Source: Primula veris
Taxonomy: Eukaryota; Streptophyta; Magnoliopsida; Ericales; Primulaceae
NCBI GenBank assembly: GCA_963682055.1
Contig: OY821749.1
Coordinates: forward strand, 25,303,631-25,367,630
Direction: 5' to 3'
Length of the DNA: 64,000 nucleotides
Shown here: positions 37,561-49,953 of the stretch, in pieces
Layout: every line of letters starts with the position of its first letter
How positions within the stretch are numbered: the first letter of the stretch is position 1
Position numbers and translations under genes: made by a program
Notes under the pieces: model-generated
What the model was told of the DNA's origin: nothing
Seen by the model: only the letters and a program-made list of their open reading frames with translations
Database searches by the model: none

Positions 37561-38960
37561 AGCGCATACATGCTATTCAGGATTATACTGCTGCTACGCA
37601 GCTATGGTTGGCAAGTAATTAAATTACAATGTACATTGACATTTCTTCTCATTACAATTCTCAACATGGATTGAGTTGTCATTGACCAATATTAGTAGTT
37701 GGTTTTGGCATAAAAAAATCACGAATGTTCTTCATGGCTTGCATTTCACATATTTGGTTCTGAAGAAATAAAACAATATATGAGCGCACCGCAGTTTCAA
37801 ATCCCGGCAGAGACTTTGGAATCCCGGTCCTCGATTATCCTACGCTTGTTTGTCCATATTATGATGTAAATTAAAGGATTAAGGACCGGTGATAGACTTG
37901 TTGATCGAAATTGGTGTCACACATAGCCAATGATAAAGGACAATATTGCGTAGTCTGTGATTGAGAATTTTTTGTATGCAGCACAAATGATGATTCAAGT
38001 ATCAGTCACAAGCTTATTTATTAAACTGCGTAGAATTGTGTTGCCCTAAGCTTATTTCAAAAAGAAAAAAAATACCGGTGCTTCTGCTCACGAGCTTTAC
38101 ATTTGGTTTTGATGAGAAGACTAATGACTAACTATAAGGCCATCAAGATTGTTCAAAGAGATGTGTAATAAATATGATGAACCATTAGAATTTGAAATAT
38201 GCTCTCTAAATAGTGGGAATTGGAGAAAGGCTAGTCATTTGGTTTGTGATCTTAATTTTGAATTTTGAATTTTCAATTGTACAATAGTAGAAGAAATTAT
38301 TACACTTATTTTGAATGGGGTTGTACATGATGGATTAGAGGGGTAAAGAGATCGAAGATCTCATTGTGTGGTTTATTGCGTTTGATTTGGGAGAAGGAGA
38401 GATCATGAGGTGTTCCATTGTTTTGAACTTCTATATAGTATTAGGCATGTGTTTTTGATGAGAAAGTTAATCATGACATGTGTTTTTTCAACAATCACTA
38501 TCATTGATTAACTATAGTAGACCAAACGATTCCATTTTAATGGCCAAGACTCGACCTCATGGAAAATATTCCTGGATGTCCGTGTTTTCAATTAATGTTC
38601 GGAAAATTACTAAAACATACCACTATTGTTTGTATTGTTTGTTTTAATTAGGTTACAAGCTAAAGATAAATTTTGTTTATTTTGTTTTGAACTTTGTAAT
38701 TTTAGCTGAGCTTACTAACTTAGTATATCCTGGCTTGGCTGCGATACAGTTTATGTTGTCAGGGCTTTATTGTTTTTAGATTTTTAGATTAAGTTATTCA
38801 TTATTTTAGTTTATAATTAAGCTGTATTTAAAAAAAAAACGTTTATTTCAAGACAAACATACAATGTTTTTCTCTTATATGTTCAAATACAAGGTTGAAA
38901 AAAAAAAAAAAAATTAGAAAATTCACACACAGAAAAGATATTCCCACCTACGGCGCCATT
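37561..38960. other. Possible LINE tail and intergenic DNA
   Basis: No intact gene. The first ~350 bp may continue the LINE relic. 38941-38958 carries a primer-binding-site-like TGGCGCCGTAGGTGGGAA on the minus strand, belonging to the adjacent LTR. Confidence 0.4.
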
Positions 38961-39463
38961 TGATAAAACATAAATTTTGGTCGGTTAAGTTATGGTCGTC
39001 AAGAGTTATAATTAATACGGTCGACTATAATAAATTAGACAATGTTATCTTTATTTATTGATCGGGTAAATTACAATGTTTCATTACAAATATTTTTTGT
39101 TTTTTGATGCTCGGTGTACTTTCTCGGTGAGATAAGCTCTGAAAAGTTTTTGTACTAATATCTCTTTTTCTGCTTGGAAGTCAGATGACGTATTGTACTG
39201 CTCTTTGACTATATTTATAGGGGTACATGGTTCACATGATATTGACAAGTGTCGCTCTCATCTGTCAATCCATAGACTTTTTGAGTATTGGACCTATATT
39301 AATTGAATCTTTAACATCAATGGATAATTACTCTCATATATGTTAAAGTAAAAGACCATTATGTCATTATCCCAACTATATTTATATTGGGTATCTAGTA
39401 AAAACATACGGATCGGGCTATTACCGAATATCGTTTAACGGTTATTATTTTCATATCGTATCA
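38961..39463 (-). mobile_element. Isolated LTR of a retrotransposon with adjacent primer binding site
   Basis: Terminal TGATA..TATCA, about 503 bp. On the minus strand the LTR end is followed at once by AATGGCGCCGTAGGTGGGAA, close to the TGGCGCC primer binding sites of plant LTR elements. Inside, a minus-strand TATA box CCCCTATAAATATAG (about 39207-39221) would serve as the LTR promoter. No internal coding region or second LTR was found, so it is a truncated remnant. Confidence 0.5.
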
Positions 39464-40010
39464 TATATACTTTACTTATGGATATTTACTAATTAGATAT
39501 TGCTCAAGTGAAATAAGATTTATGATAACTTTTTGTTTAGTTAATAGGGCCTGAGCTTTATTTTTTTCTTTTCAATATTGTTTTTTACTTTAAACCTTAA
39601 AAATTGTAATATTTTTTTCATTGCAATTGAATAATATCAAGAGATAGAATTTTTGAAAAAAAAACCACGGGAAAATTTACGTACCCTTAAACACTTCGAA
39701 AATGGATAGGAGGAAAAAAAATATGGAAAATATTCTCATTCGGAAAATGTTTTCCTACGAAACAAACATAAATACCAGGGAAAGAAGTTCAAATTTTATA
39801 TCTCTATTCTCTAGGTCTTTATTATTTTGAATAAAATAAGTAAAAATGCATGAAATAAAATAGAGAATAAGAAGTAGAATATTTGTATTATGTCTCAATG
39901 AATCAAATCTCTGGTTACTTCAATAAGGTCACATAAGACCTCCAGGTACCAAAAAAAAGCTTTTGGAATAAAAAGTAAACCAACGCATGACTTCAAGTAC
40001 TCATTTTACA
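39464..40010. other. Intergenic
   Basis: Contains GGAAAA/TTTTCC-rich sequence at 39650-39780, similar to the inverted arms at 54768-55545. No gene. Confidence 0.45.
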
Positions 40011-40460
40011 GTGAAAGTTAGTCCGAAAGCTGCCTAGTATTATCTAAATATGAAGTCTGGTGAGGTGACCGAGTTGAAAAAGTAAAAGAAAATAAAAATG
40101 CGAAATTGAGACGAACCAAGCAAGATTCGCCTAAATTACGAAAATTTATTCAATTTATCACTAAAACTAGCTTACATAAATATAAATTATTTAGTCATAT
40201 TGGAGATCCTATTGGAGGACGCATAAATTATTATAGTGAAAGTTACACTGAAAGCTGCCTAGTATTATCTAAATATGAAGTCTGGTGAGGTGACCGAGTT
40301 GAAAAAGTAAAAGAAAATAAAAATGACGAAATTGAGACGAACCAAGGAAGATTCGCCTAAATTACCAAAATTTATTCAATTTATCACTAAAACTAGCTTA
40401 CATAAACGTAAATTATTTAGTCCTATTAGAGGACACATAGCAGGGGCATCTATACATTTT
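40011..40460. repeat. 225-bp tandem duplication, two copies
   Basis: 40011-40235 and 40236-40460 share long near-identical stretches, for example GCTGCCTAGTATTATCTAAA and GGTGAGGTGACCGAGTTGAA. Copy 2 has small indels. No coding function seen. Confidence 0.85.
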
Positions 40461-41263
40461 TTATTTTATTTTTTAAGGGTAATAGATTGATACATTTGAA
40501 CTTACAATTGAATGTTACATCATTTTATCACAACCTCCCCACCAGTTTTCTTTTATTTTTATCCCAAAATACAACATCAAGCACCAAATTCTATCTTTCC
40601 AGAAAATACAAATTAAACATAAGAGAATAGAAAATGGCTTGCAATGTAACATCTTTTTCTTGACTATGTCTAAACGAAAGATAATTAAAACTCCAGTTCA
40701 AAAGGAATCATTTAGGATTACTAGTTAAAACAAAAGCAAAAGTTGAAACTTAAAATAAGCCGTTTAGATGGAACTGGGCTTCTTCAATTTTTAAAAGAAT
40801 ACACTAAAGACTCCAAAATTTTTTCCAGTTTTAACAAAAAATAACCAAGGTTAAATCATTATAGTGCTTTTTATTTTATTTTATAGAAAAAACTTTTTTT
40901 TACCAAACCTTTCGCCATCCTTCTCTATTACTCTCAATATTCCTCTAAAACCAATTCCAATTAAACCCCAAACTCCGAAAATATGTAATTAATTTCGAAA
41001 ATTGGTTAATCGAACCGCGCATTTGATAGATCCATTATTCATAAGCTGACACGGGGCATATATACATTATTCATAAGTTGACACGTGTGGGCAAACCTCT
41101 ATCTTTAAAATTAGTGCTGTCCTTTTTGTTTACTTTTATTTTGGTATCTTTAATTAGTATCAATTTTTTGATTTAGGATATGATATATCAATATTTATTC
41201 AACTAGGGTACGTTACTTGATGATTACAGTTGTAAATTATTAATTTAGGTCTATCTGATCAAT
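40461..41263. other. Intergenic
   Basis: AT-rich. A 33-bp phrase (ATTATTCATAAGYTGACACG) occurs twice near 41034 and 41068. No gene. Confidence 0.45.
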
Positions 41264-41694
41264 TGTTGGAGAATAATAGTAACGGAAATTATCAACTATG
41301 TGTTCTTATTGATCCCAATTTGTGACTTTGGAATAAATTAAATAAACCCCGAATAAATTGAATTCTGAAATAATTTAATTCAAAAATTTTAAGAACGTAC
41401 GTACGTTATTTATAAAATGAATGAAAGTTTAGTCCATCTTATCAAATTGGGGTTTTTGAGTACTTTCATAAAATTCAAATAATTACCTTCGAACTGTTGT
41501 AAGATTATTGGACTCTTGGGCTTTTACTGATTGAGCCCAAGTGGGCTTATAACCCTACCCCTCTATCTATATAAAGAGGGCTGTGGGTCTTGTATTTTAT
41601 TCATTCAGATATTCATTCATAATAAAGACTATACCGTTCTTCCCTCTCTCTACTTCTGTCTCCCTATATACGTAGCTAATAGTGTATTATAACA
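41264..41694 (+). repeat. 5' LTR of the copia element
   Basis: Starts TGTTGGAGAATAATAG and ends TATTATAACA, followed by CGTTATCGGCAC, the usual post-LTR phrase of this copia group. It contains the promoter TATA CTATATAAAGAGG (about 41567) and an AATAAA at about 41621. Confidence 0.7.
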
Positions 41695-42985
41695 CGTTAT
41701 CGGCACTTTGCTCGCAGAGAATAGGATATACGCTCGCGGATATTGGAGATTTTTGGTAAACGCACGGATATTGGGTATTTATAAACCTTGAGGTTTATTC
41801 GGGTTTTTAGGGTTTGCTATATCGACCTTCATCAACATACCGTGCGTAAGGTACCGAATTCAAAACTTAATAATGATCCGTGAACATTGGAAAATCTTCA
41901 TGCATGTTGACTGCCCTGATAACATGTACATACTAATATTGCATGATAATCTTGATTCGTATGATTAAAATCTGGTAAATAAAAACGAATTGACATGTAT
42001 GTATACTGAATACGTAACCTAGAATTATTTTATCTAGTACTAAGAATCCTTAAGAGTATTTGCAACATGCTACCGTAGGTTCCAAATAAGAAATATGGGA
42101 TTATGTTATATGATATGATGTATGTAAGCAAGTCAGCAATTACATGTATAAAAAACAAATTGATTACATACAGTACTCTAAATATGTTGTATATTTAAAA
42201 GAACCGTACTTAGTAAATCTGTTAGACTAAACAGTAAATTACAGAAACGGTAAGGATCAAATTGCAACTTGCTACAGTTAATAGACTGATTTGTTAGAAC
42301 CTAAAGACCGAGATGTAACTTGCCATAAAATTTTGTACTCCCTAAACCTAATTGAGATTAGTTTATTGGTATAACTGTTTGGCAAATTAATTCGTAAATA
42401 GCATGTATTTACTGCCATGTTCACCTTACCTTATTATGGCCTATGGTATTGTAATATTAGATTTTTACCATATAATAAATTGACTTACTTGCATGTATAA
42501 TGTATAATGATAATTAAAATTTGTCTTCCCTGCATGTGATATAGTAAAATAATAATTAAATATACTACTCCCATGCATACCATGAATAAATTTTAGATTG
42601 ATGAATTGTATTAGATATTGCTAAGTGTGATTTAGAATATCTTGTTATAATATATACTACAAGCAGGTACAAATCTAATAATTATTTATTTACTGCCATG
42701 TGTAAAATATGGTAATTTGCGAAATCATATATTTTCACATTTAAGTTGGAAAAATTATGAACCTTCCCTAAATAGGCTCACCTATTTGGATACGATGTCT
42801 AGGAAAGATATAGGCGGAAGTCGATATCCTAATGAGGTCGGGTTTTAAGTGGCATTCGTGCCCTCCACCCTCACCGTCTTTCCTGGTCGTGTTCAATTAG
42901 AGCTACCGAAAGGGGTTGACTAAATAATAATTTCCCCGAGTGTGTTTATATAGTGATGTATGTTTCGCTGAATTGGTGTTTCAGT

Positions 42986-45712
42986 ATCGACCCGTAGTTC
43001 GATCAATGAGAACCGATTCACATGAGAAGCAAAACTAATGTTTTCGAACCTGTCGTTTCGAAAGAAAGTTTGTGCTTGTGCAAACCATAAACATATAAAC
43101 CAGTCATTTTATATGATAAATAATCCAGAACTCCCAACACATGTTGGATGCCATCTATGATGAGAAAAATCGTAAAACATACTTGCGAAATGACTGTTTA
43201 AATGTTGATTTTAATCCGTCACCACATGTTACTCACCCTGATGTGTGAAAATGTGATGCCCAAATTTTTTTTTGGATGCCATCTTTGATTGATGAGTAAA
43301 ACACGAGTTTGTTGTTACCCTCGAGATGAATGCTAAGTCGCTGATTTTATTCCGCCGCCACATTTGAGACGTGATGACGTCTATGGTGAACAAATGTCTA
43401 AAATTGACATATTGGAGCAATCCTTCACCAAAATACTAGCTTGAAAATTGTATTCCATAAGCAGTATCGTGAATTTATATTCACCATGTTCCTTTATCAC
43501 CCATCTGTTATTGGATAAGAAAATTACCCCGGTGAGTAGTTTTAATCCTATTGGGTCAATGGCGAATTGTTTCCTGATATTAATGCTCTTCGTGTACATT
43601 TTTTTCCCACGAATCGAGAACCGAGACAAGTGTTATTTGTCTCGAACTGTCGCGATCCCGATGAATCGCCTAGCCAAGCGAGATTTTAGATAATCGTCAA
43701 AATCGAAAACCTGTGGCTCCAAGACAGTAATTGAAAGGAACAATATGAGCCATTGTCACAAAGCAAGAGATAATGCTCAAGGAGCCAACTCTATGCTATA
43801 AAGACAAAGGTCATACACGGTTACTCATTAAATAGTTCACAATTATTATAAAGGTGGAAAAACCGATGCTAATGTGGTTAAAGCTAACTGAAAGGAAACT
43901 CTTGAGACCCCCGATTTTGTGGCTCAAATAAGTTTGTTACCTTTCTTTATTGATTTTGATAAATCATTGAGCCATTTTTTCGCTCATCTGGATTATGTTT
44001 TTCCAATTGGATTATTATTTTTCCATTTGGACCATACTTTTGAATTATGGTTTGTCTGTTTACGAAATTTCTCGAAATAATTTAAAGTAATTTGAGCAAA
44101 TTCCTTTGACAAATGTGACCAAACTTTAAATTATGAAATTTTAGACAATACTTGTGGGGTAGTTGATTTTTTTGGAAATAGTGGGTAACAGTGTACCATA
44201 TAATTTCACCAACTACTTGCCTAAAAGTGTACTCAGTGACAACGATTCTGGACCTGTCGTTCCAAATCGAAATCTTTGGTAAAGCCAAATTGATTTGTCA
44301 AATATGAGGCGTTATACTCCTATAGGTCCTGTCGTACCTTGTTGAGTTATAAAATATTCGAGAAAACCAGTGTTACCTGGTAATAGCTCATGAAAGAATT
44401 AAAATTTCTTTACATATCCTCCATTCAATACGACCAAAAGCGTATTTTAGAGGAGTTGAAATGTCTTTCAAGTGGTTGCTACCACATTCTTTAAAGCATT
44501 TAAAGTTACCTTATCATTTCGCCTGTCGTCGAAATGATAAATGATTTAGATGCTAAGACATGATTGTCTATACTATCATTCGCCCGTCGTCGATTGATAA
44601 GAGTATTTTGATATTGTGGCATTGACCGGATGAGATATTCTCGGATCAAAAGACGATGCTTGATTTATAATCGCATCGCATTTGAATTCTCTTTGAGGAT
44701 ATATTTCGTGATTAATCCGAAATTCATGCCACTAATGCTCACTTTGAAAGACTAGTATGTGTAAAGATCACGAAATGAACTCGTAGAATTCTTTGAAAGA
44801 ATTGAAGGAGTTATTGTGGACTTATCCAACCATAAGACGGACCATAAATATAAATGGTTATGGTTGATGCATCGACAATATGGTCACATTTTAATGTTGT
44901 CCACATAAATGCAGCACTTTCCAAACTTTTAGCCCTATCATTAAGTTGATGGCTCATGATCCGGATTATCCTGAAAAGTCTAGTCGACTTGATAATTCCG
45001 AAGAGTAAGAATCGAAATTTCGATTTAAATTACCAGAGTTTGGAAATTGAAATTGAACATCCTGTCGATTATGTTCAGACCCAAATGGACTCACGGAAAG
45101 TTTGATGATGCGACTGCAAATGATTGCACGCATTTCTTGGTCTTGCGCACCAAGATTTATATTTCCGTGTGGGGTTATGCTATTTTGCTGCATTGGTCCG
45201 TCATAAGGCCCATAGACACTCAAACACTAAATGCGTACCAGCTGGTTACTGGTTATGAGCCAGAAGTCTCATATTAACGCGTGTTTAGAGTGATTAATTA
45301 ATATTTTGATTGAGCCGCTATAGCGTTCAAAATATGGACCTCTGAAGGGGACATACGTCGATTATGAATCCCATGCCTATCATTTTATAGAGTAACCTTG
45401 GCAAGCGATCTATTTACCACATGATATGCGAAAGTGACATCGCTAAGACTGTTCTCCCCGTCGCTAGGGGGATATTTGCACGTTACCGTTAATTAGAAAC
45501 GACGTGAAGTAACGTGGCATAACCCACTCAGTCTTAACTTGATCCCCAAAACTGCACTTAGTGATAAGTAAGTGCATAGACTCCCTCAAGTCTAACTAAA
45601 TGCCAGACGCATTTAATGACTTTATGAGATGTCACGAGATCATTTATACCTGCTGCAAAATGCTTGCAAGGATAGACGTCCCTGTCGGACGCCGTGTTCC
45701 TGTCGTAACACG
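42986..45712. repeat. Family of mini-hairpins with a common 8-nt loop CCYGNNGT
   Basis: Short inverted arms of different sequence flank nearly the same octamer. 42986-43003: ATCGA, loop CCCGTAGT. 43042-43063: TTTCGAA (7 bp), CCTGTCGT. 43233-43248: TCAC, CCTGATGT. 44243-44269: CGATTCTGGA with one bulge, CCTGTCGT. 44324-44339: AGGT, CCTGTCGT. 44511-44540: TTATCATTTCG (11 bp perfect), CCTGTCGT. 44574-44599: TATCATTCG (one mismatch), CCCGTCGT. 45693-45712: CGTGTT, CCTGTCGT. A related one at 45053-45076 has TGAACAT arms and a 10-nt loop CCTGTCGATT. Other small hairpins with different loops lie between them (43622-43644; 43652-43669, loop CCCGATGA). Their origin is unknown. Confidence 0.7.
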
Positions 45713-46040
45713 TTGCTTTGGCCGAACCCGCCAAGCAAATGACGCTTCCGTCGGCCGTCAGTCTGTCGTCCTTCCCAAGATACGAGGAAGTTGACCGGTT
45801 CCAAATTCGTTCAGCCCCAGAGGTGGTGAACTAAAACTCGTTTGTCACACGAGATTATAAAGGATCAAGGAGATGTGTGATTTCCTCCTCATCCTAAGAA
45901 TCTCGAAATATCTGTCGATCATGATATCTTAGACGATATTGAAAGCGAAACGAGACTGTCATTGATAATATAGGTACATTTTTTCATACACCGACACATG
46001 TCAGTTTATGAATGGTGACGAGGATCAATTTTTATGTCCT

Positions 46041-47922
46041 CGGAGAACTAAGTAATTTCTCCAAGCGTAGAGTTGTGGTTGAATGTTTTTATTTCTCAAT
46101 TTGCTAATTTCCATAATATATATTTTAACGACATGAGATTTAAAATATTATTAGTATATAAGAAAATAAGTGTATTGAATGATAACTAAGAATCTATATC
46201 TTTTTCAGGCGATAACACAAGCAAGCTACCCTTCAATCTTAAATTCTTAATCGAACAAACAAATGCAATTCAGTTTTTTTTACCAAATAATGATATAGTA
46301 TTTGGTATTGGACATTTATATAAAGACTTATGTACTCCAAAAACTAGATAGCAAGCCCTCAATGATTTTTTCAAAAGCAGTACCTGTTTTTTTTGTGGTA
46401 GACTCTTATTATAAAGTAATTTATAGGAGTAGTTTTAAGTAGAAGCATGGGGTTGGTGTTTCGTATAGGTTAGGATAAAGATTGGTGGGAAAAGAAATGT
46501 AGTGGATTATGTAAGAGACCAGGTTGGCAAAGCACCAAAAGAATCAAACAGCTAAATAGATACACTTATATCTTATATAAGATGATATATATATATATAT
46601 ATATAAATATATTCATTTACACGTATATAGGTAGAAAATATTGAACCCGTCAACCTGCCGTCTTATGGCGGTTGTTGTTACAAGTTAATGACTTGTTTGT
46701 ATTTTCATCCACGTCTTTTTTGGACGTTTCCCAGAAATAATAATTTTATTGCATACATACGTGTCGTGCCATTTAACTAATGGTTCGCCCATATATGGAA
46801 GCATTATGTAGTAGATTTAATTGAATTTTGTCACACCGAGTTTAACAAAAAATTAAATACGTTCCTTGCTTCTAGTTTGATGAGCTTTTGGGCACTTTTG
46901 CAATTTTGTTTTTATGTTTGGGTGCAACTATTTGCCTACTGTAGATTGGACTTTCTCCGAGGTTTTATTAAATTATCTTCACGATAATGTCACATTGAAC
47001 CGTAGTTAATTTGTGTCTTCTTTAAGAATGAAGAAGACGTAACTTTTTGAAATTTCCTTTGTTTTCTTATCCAAAAACACTTTGGTAAACCATACAAACG
47101 TGAAGTTGAGGTCAACAATCCAAAATATGAAGACAAGCTATATATAATTAAGTAAATCTATATAGTTAGGTTAACATCACCAATAGGCAATAAAGGGAAT
47201 CGAATAACAAAAAAATAACTTGCGTAAAATGGCATCACTACTAGTATTTGACAATGTAAACAAAAGTGGACATAGACAACTACTTACAATGATTTAAATT
47301 GCTAAAAGTAACATCTCCCATTATACGACCTGAAAACCAATAAAATAATGATAACAAACACATATCCCTTTGTTTCTATAAGATAAGATGTGTTATCTCA
47401 CATAATCTTTTGTGGGGAATGATAATAATTCTATTAAAGTAAACACTAACACAAGCAACCTTTACTTGATTTGTAAAACCATATCCTCTAATGCAATGCT
47501 TGAAAGTTGATAAACATAACTCCACAGTTGGCATAGTCATTTAGAAACTTAAGTGTATAGGTTTGCCTTTTTCTCAATAGAACTGGACTTTACAAATTTC
47601 TTATCTAAAGGGGGATGGGGAAGAAAACTTCATTTAAAACAATTTGAAACCGTCAATACCAAGAAATTCAAAATTGATCATTCGAAGAAAAACCATTTAA
47701 TCAAATAAAAAATTCAATGGAAAAAAAGAGATGGACATCATTATAAAACAACATGACATAAAATAGTCTAGAAATGATAGCAAAGCATGAAAGAAAAGCC
47801 AACAACTAGTTTAACAACTTTGATTCTCCGTGTGCTAACTTTGCCCATAAGCATCAAATGAGACATATTCTACAATTCATCAAAAACAAGTCCTTGATCA
47901 TAATCTTAAAAAAAAATCTCTA
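46041..47922. other. Intergenic and promoter side of the U-box gene
   Basis: AT-rich, with an AT microsatellite at about 46587-46607. No gene. The start codon at 47923 is preceded by an A-rich leader. No clear TATA box is assigned. Confidence 0.5.
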
Positions 47923-49953
47923 ATGGCAGTTTCTCCTCATTCGTTTCGTCCACGTAAGCGCCAACCTTCCGCTGGTTCTTTCATACCTCCAAACCTTTCC
48001 GATCAATGGCTCTTAAACTCCCTCCTTTTTCTCTCGAAAGAAATCTCGTCGGTTAATCCCCTTCCTTTGATCATCAAGAAAAGCACAGCCTCGATAATCC
48101 GCAAGGTCAAGCTTTTATCGCTCATATTCGAGTCTCTAGTTAAAAATGATGTAAAATGCTTCTCCCCTTCGGCTTTACTTTGCTTCGAAGAATTGTATGT
48201 AGTTTTAGAGAGGATTAATGCCATGCTTGAAGACTTAGGTACCGGGAGCAAGACTTGGATACTTAATAAAATAGAATCCGTCTCGAGCAACTTGCACGAG
48301 ATCACTGCCGCCCTATCGACTCTTTTAGATATTTTCCCAGACGAAGAAATGAGTTTGGATAGCGACGTAAAAGAATTACTGAATTTGTTAAGGAAACAAT
48401 GTTTGAATAACAATATTTTAACAGATTCGGCTGACATGGCCCTCAAGGCGGATGTGACGAAATTGCTTGATGAGATCGAGAAGGGAGTCGCCCCGGATCA
48501 TTTGAACCTAAAATTGATTTTTGATCGGTTGTTGTTAAAGGACTCAAGAAGGTGTGCAGAAGAACTCGAGAGCCTCGAAGATGAAATTCAGAATCAGGAT
48601 GATGTGAAATCGAAATACGAAATAGTTTCATTAATTGGTCTTGTTCGCTATGCAAAGTGTGTTTTGTACGGGGCTGCGGCACCAAGTCCTATCGCAGAGC
48701 TTCGTCGAAGGAAATCAGCTGCTGACGTTAACATCCCATCGGATTTCCGGTGTCCGATATCTTTAGATTTGATGCAAGATCCTGTCGTAGTGTCGACTGG
48801 CCAAACGTACGATCAAGCGTCGATCATGTTCTGGATTGATTCGGGTCACAACACGTGTCCCAAGACAGGTCAGACCTTATCAAACACTAGTATGATACCG
48901 AATCAAGCTTTGCGAAACTTGATAGCCATGTGGTGTCGCGAGCAAAAAATTCCATTTGGTGGGGCTAAGACAACCAATGAGAATCATGGGATTAGACTTA
49001 ACAAAACGGCGTTGGAGGCTACCAAAATGACAGTTTACTTTTTACTTAACAACTTGAGGGGTTTGAAATCGACGGAGATGGCAAACCGTTATGTCTACGA
49101 GCTTAGGATACTAGCAAAAGGAGACTCGGATAGTCGAACTTGTATAGCAGAAGCTGGCTCTTTACCGATGCTTGTTAAATATTTAGCTTCCACGGATTCC
49201 AATTTACAAATTAACACAGTTACAACTATACTCAACCTTTCAATATTGGAAACAAATCGAAGGAGGATAATGGAAACGGAGGGAGTTATGAATGGGGTAA
49301 TCGAAGTTTTGAGGTCGGGTGCCACGTGGGAGGCGAAAGGGAATGCTGCTGCTACACTTTTTAGCATGCTAGAGTTACCTGCTTACAAGAAGTTGCTCGG
49401 GAAGAAGACACGGGTTGTTAAGGGATTAATAGATTTGGCACGGGAAGGGCCTACAGGAACAAAAAGAGACGCTTTGGTAGCGATTCTGAGCTTGTCTAGA
49501 GACAGAGAAACGGTGGCGAAGCTAGTCGAAGGGGGAGTAGTGGAGATGATTAGCAAGCTCATAGACGAGTTACCAGAAGAAGTTGTCATCATCCTTGAGC
49601 TCGTAGTGAAGAGGGGTGGGATGCTTGCTGTTTCGGCAGCCTATCCAATGATCAAGAGGCTAACAAGTGTCCTTCGGACCGGCAGTGACAGGGCACGTGA
49701 GAACGCGGCTGCAACCCTTGTAAACATATGTCGGAAAGGGGGATCAGAGGCGGTAGCTGAACTAGCGACAATCTCAGGAATCGAGAGAGTGATATGGGAG
49801 ATGATGGGTATGGGTACCGAGCGAGGACGGAGAAAGGCTGCGTCACTATTGAGGATACTTAGGCGGTGGGCTGCAGGGTTGGACGACAATGCATTGGTCG
49901 GGTATTCAACTATGAATAATATAACATCGACCGGGATAGTTTTGCCCGGGTGA
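47923..49953 (+). CDS. PUB16: U-box/ARM-repeat E3 ubiquitin ligase, PUB16-like, intronless
   Basis: 676 aa in one exon. It starts MAVSPHSFRPRKRQPSAGSF, typical of this subgroup. A helical U-box N-terminal domain (about 25-250) is followed by the U-box (about 271-345: IPSDFRCPISLDLMQDPVVV, then TGQTYD, and CPKTGQTL toward the end). The U-box is the E2-binding fold that works without zinc. Armadillo repeats follow (about 380-660), with motifs such as INTVTTILNLSI, EAKGNAAATLF and RENAAATLVNICR, which bind the target protein. The protein likely attaches ubiquitin to signalling or membrane-associated partners. The length fits PUB16 (about 670 aa); PUB17/PUB18/PUB19 are the alternatives. A hAT transposon begins 100 bp after the stop. 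Confidence 0.9.
   Translation: MAVSPHSFRPRKRQPSAGSFIPPNLSDQWLLNSLLFLSKEISSVNPLPLIIKKSTASIIRKVKLLSLIFESLVKNDVKCFSPSALLCFEELYVVLERINAMLEDLGTGSKTWILNKIESVSSNLHEITAALSTLLDIFPDEEMSLDSDVKELLNLLRKQCLNNNILTDSADMALKADVTKLLDEIEKGVAPDHLNLKLIFDRLLLKDSRRCAEELESLEDEIQNQDDVKSKYEIVSLIGLVRYAKCVLYGAAAPSPIAELRRRKSAADVNIPSDFRCPISLDLMQDPVVVSTGQTYDQASIMFWIDSGHNTCPKTGQTLSNTSMIPNQALRNLIAMWCREQKIPFGGAKTTNENHGIRLNKTALEATKMTVYFLLNNLRGLKSTEMANRYVYELRILAKGDSDSRTCIAEAGSLPMLVKYLASTDSNLQINTVTTILNLSILETNRRRIMETEGVMNGVIEVLRSGATWEAKGNAAATLFSMLELPAYKKLLGKKTRVVKGLIDLAREGPTGTKRDALVAILSLSRDRETVAKLVEGGVVEMISKLIDELPEEVVIILELVVKRGGMLAVSAAYPMIKRLTSVLRTGSDRARENAAATLVNICRKGGSEAVAELATISGIERVIWEMMGMGTERGRRKAASLLRILRRWAAGLDDNALVGYSTMNNITSTGIVLPG

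Larger units (their letters stand above)
41264..46040 (+). mobile_element. Truncated, decayed Ty1-copia retrotransposon
   Basis: A 5' LTR (41264-41694) is followed by broken gag and pol readings. Gag-like: about 43385-43500 (KIDILEQSFTKILA, then a shifted VFHKQYREF). Pre-integrase-like: near 44610 (ILWH). Integrase: about 45035-45260, with EIEHPVDYVQTQM, SVWGYAIL and TLNAYQLVTGYEPEVS. The linker after integrase is near 45600 (MPDAFNDF..ARIDVPVGRRVP). No reverse transcriptase, RNase H or 3' LTR is present, so the 3' half is missing. Many stops and frameshifts make it an old copy. The stretch 42980-45715 is unusually rich in small hairpins (listed separately). Confidence 0.8.

Noticed and set aside
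45600..45794. 64-codon frame as a stand-alone small gene
   Set aside because: MPDAFNDF and ARIDVP match the linker after integrase in copia polyproteins, so it belongs to the retrotransposon relic.
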